Assembly: GCF_003369575.1 (NCBI RefSeq)
Contig: NZ_PIOC01000003.1
Location: forward strand, 124,001 to 188,000
DNA length: 64,000 bases
Direction: 5' to 3'
Origin: Oceanobacillus arenosus
GTDB taxonomy: Bacteria; Bacillota; Bacilli; Bacillales; Amphibacillaceae
The position numbers and the translations under genes are program-made. The notes under the pieces were generated by a model. That model saw nothing but the letters and a program-made list of their open reading frames with translations, searched no databases and was not told the origin of the DNA. Below, piece by piece: positions 62,200 to 64,000 of the stretch. Numbering within the stretch: the stretch's first letter is position 1; each line of letters starts with the position of its first letter.

Positions 62200-63417
62200 C
62201 TACATCATCTGAAACTTGAACTTACCATGAAGTATTACTGCCGCAGCACCAAGCAATTCAAACTCAGAACCAAGGGATGTGCTCTGAATATTAACTTGAT
62301 CCCTGAGAGTAGGTATCACTTTACGCACTACTTTTTCATTAATAGCATCCAAAAATAATGGGTTATCCTGGACAATTTCTCCACTCAAAATAATTACTTC
62401 CGGATTAAAAAAGTGAATCGTATTTGTAATAGCAATCGATAAATAATTCAAAATATCTTCCATGATTTCCCATGCTAAATCATCCTGCCGATTGACAGCC
62501 TCTACGAATATATCTGGCTTTAACCTGGTCAAATCCCCCGACACCATTTCTTTTATAACTGTATCCCTGTTTTGCGATATGATAGCGGTTACAATTCTAG
62601 AATAAATTGCAGGCCAATTGACGTAATTCTCCAGACAGCCCCTATTTCCGCAGCTGCATTTTAGTCCGCCATCTACTATTGTCGTATGCCCCATCTCACC
62701 AGAGCTGCCAAGGAACCCCCGATAAATGGAACCATTCACCATCATCCCGGAACCCACACCTTCACCAATCGTTATATAAAGGATGTCTTTATATTTACTG
62801 AATAGGCCAAAGTAATTTTCTGCCAAAACAAATGCATTGGCATCGTTATCGAGAAATACAGGAAGGTTTGTTTTCTCCTCTATTAATTTCTTTAAAGGAA
62901 TTCCGTAGAGATTCAGCTTCGTATTATATGTAATCACTCCATTTTCAGCGTCCACAATACCTGGTGAAATAATGGAAATTCCCTGACAATAATCTAAATC
63001 GGCTTTTTGCATCAGAAATTGATCTACTACATCTAAAATGAGTTCAATGATCTCATGTCCTTTCAGCTGGTTAGTAGGATGGACTACCTTCTTCAGTATC
63101 TTCCCCTCCAGATTCATGTCAGCAATTCTGATGTAAGAGTTTGTAATAGATACTCCAATAATAGAATGGGTATCCGGATTAAACCGGAGCAAGACCGGTT
63201 TTCTTCCACCACTTGAAGTTCCTACACCATCTTCGTAAACAAGACCTTCACTGATTATTTCAGAAACAGCTGAAGTTACTGTTGTAGGGCTAATATTTAT
63301 TAATTTTGCGATTTCACTTCTGGAGATCGGTCCATTTTTTCGGATTGTATCTAAAATGATTGATCTATTTAATTCCTGAATCAGCTTTAAATCTCCGGTT
63401 CTTTGTTTTAGCATCAT
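62200..63417 (-). CDS. ROK-family transcriptional repressor (NagC/XylR type)
   Basis: A 405-residue regulator (start ATG 63417 or 63414, AGAGAGG just upstream; the frame to a GTG at 63441 lacks an RBS). The N-terminal winged HTH reads LDTIRKNGPISRSEIAKLIN then TTVTSAVSEIISEGLV. The ROK sugar-binding part has VFLDNDANAFVLAENYFG and zinc motif CSCGNRGCLENYVNW. It is expected to repress sugar locus 3 and release it when the sugar binds. The TTTGTTCAATAA half-site upstream and the TTTGTTCACTGAACAAA palindrome at 21149 are candidate operators. Confidence 0.92.
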   Translation of the reverse strand: MMLKQRTGDLKLIQELNRSIILDTIRKNGPISRSEIAKLINISPTTVTSAVSEIISEGLVYEDGVGTSSGGRKPVLLRFNPDTHSIIGVSITNSYIRIADMNLEGKILKKVVHPTNQLKGHEIIELILDVVDQFLMQKADLDYCQGISIISPGIVDAENGVITYNTKLNLYGIPLKKLIEEKTNLPVFLDNDANAFVLAENYFGLFSKYKDILYITIGEGVGSGMMVNGSIYRGFLGSSGEMGHTTIVDGGLKCSCGNRGCLENYVNWPAIYSRIVTAIISQNRDTVIKEMVSGDLTRLKPDIFVEAVNRQDDLAWEIMEDILNYLSIAITNTIHFFNPEVIILSGEIVQDNPLFLDAINEKVVRKVIPTLRDQVNIQSTSLGSEFELLGAAAVILHGKFKFQMM

Positions 63418-63848
63418 GTAACCTCTCTCTGGTTCTTTCACTTTCTTTCTCCAGTGGTTTTATTAAGTTTGTTCAATAATCCTTCGCAACGAAGTAAAAC
63501 CGACTTCGCTTCATAGAATTTAGGCAATTTTTTATGTAAATCAACTGCCAAGATGATGAAATAATAATATTTATACCTAGACTTTTTCGAATCACCTTGA
63601 TAAGCATAATAGTTTAATTATTTTGTTTTGTAAACCCTTTCTTTAGAAAAAGTTAAAATTTTTCAAATTTTCGTCTTAGTCAACTGTCCACTTTATTTTT
63701 GCAGCCATATTCCCCTCTTACATGGTTACTATTTCACTAAGGGAACAATTAACAATTAAAACTCAACCATATCACAGTTAATTTCTACTCCAAATGTGTG
63801 ATTTAATAATTCGCTTTCATATATTAACGAACTGACCGAAACTAATAA
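63418..63848. other. Upstream region of the ROK regulator
   Basis: It carries the half-site TTTGTTCAATAA (63468-63479) and GTTTTGTAAACCCTTTC (63629-63645), a weak cre resemblance. No gene is seen. Confidence 0.5.
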
Positions 63849-63877
63849 ACCCGCCAAGCCATTACAGCTCAGCGGGT
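63849..63877. terminator. Terminator-like hairpin near the right edge
   Basis: ACCCGC pairs with GCGGGT with an additional AGC/GCT inner pair. Its gene is not in the window. From 63921 to 63965 follows the repeat also present at 3096-3142. Confidence 0.6.
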
Positions 63878-64000
63878 AATAAAATTATTATCACAGATTG
63901 CTGGAATATTTATCATTGATTGTGTCCTCTTTTTTCTACACTATTCGGCAAAAGGCGCTAAAATCCTTCTTTTACCTAGATATACTTAATCCAGTTAATC

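Overview
The window is low-GC DNA with strong AGGAGG-type ribosome binding sites, frequent TTG/GTG starts, rho-independent terminators, CcpA-type cre sites and Bacillus-like families (AprX-like protease, SigO/RsoA/YvrJ, YbcI/YbcF/DabAB, LicR-type PTS regulator). It looks like chromosome of a Bacillaceae member, plausibly of the Oceanobacillus/Virgibacillus group. No rRNA, tRNA, CRISPR array or intact transposon is visible.

Layout. 0-3 kb: partial LysR regulator divergent from an MFS transporter, with a structured repeat element between them, then a membrane-anchored coiled-coil protein. 3-9 kb: sugar locus 1, a leftward set AraC regulator > GPH symporter > Gfo/Idh oxidoreductase > VOC protein > Gfo/Idh oxidoreductase. 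9-15 kb: decayed DNA (SDR pseudogene, sigma-factor fragment), an acetate-type transporter, a DegU-like regulator, and a chemoreceptor with a CheX-like protein. 15-21 kb: a 2-oxoacid/acetoin-type dehydrogenase operon whose E2 is split into two polypeptides, then a secreted GH3 glycosidase. 22-25 kb: an alternative sigma factor, and a SigO-YvrJ-RsoA two-part sigma locus. 25-32 kb: intracellular subtilase, several broken genes (OsmC, LacI, DnaD, a surface coiled-coil protein), a uracil-DNA-glycosylase-like protein, and a guanine-type purine riboswitch in front of a nucleosidase lipoprotein. 32-37 kb: DabB-DabA inorganic-carbon uptake with MpsC/YbcI and YbcF partners. 38-43 kb: a 1382-residue secreted subtilase with cell-wall-binding repeats. 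43-44 kb: a dead paralogue of the 22-kb sigma factor. 44-49 kb: ascorbate-type PTS with PRD regulator and a transaldolase-like aldolase. 50-54 kb: sugar locus 2, a rightward AraC > GPH > creatininase-family cassette paralogous to the start of locus 1. 54-63 kb: sugar locus 3, a leftward ROK regulator > ABC sugar importer > ROK kinase > three Gfo/Idh dehydrogenases and a TIM-barrel isomerase/epimerase.

How it works together. Most of the window imports and oxidises unusual carbohydrates (polyols, inositols or keto-sugars). The GPH symporters and the ATPase-less ABC importer bring substrates in, and five Gfo/Idh enzymes with VOC, TIM-barrel and creatininase-type partners probably rearrange them. 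cre-like sites near several of these genes suggest carbon catabolite control.

The most unusual signals are four. First, a 150-bp non-coding repeat family whose stems covary between copies; one copy interrupts an SDR reading frame, which is restored exactly when the copy and one TTTAT are removed. Second, duplicated ACCCCC/CGA promoter-like elements, divergently arranged upstream of both copies of a sigma factor. Third, the split lipoyl/E2 dehydrogenase. Fourth, a candidate transcription attenuator in the dabB leader.
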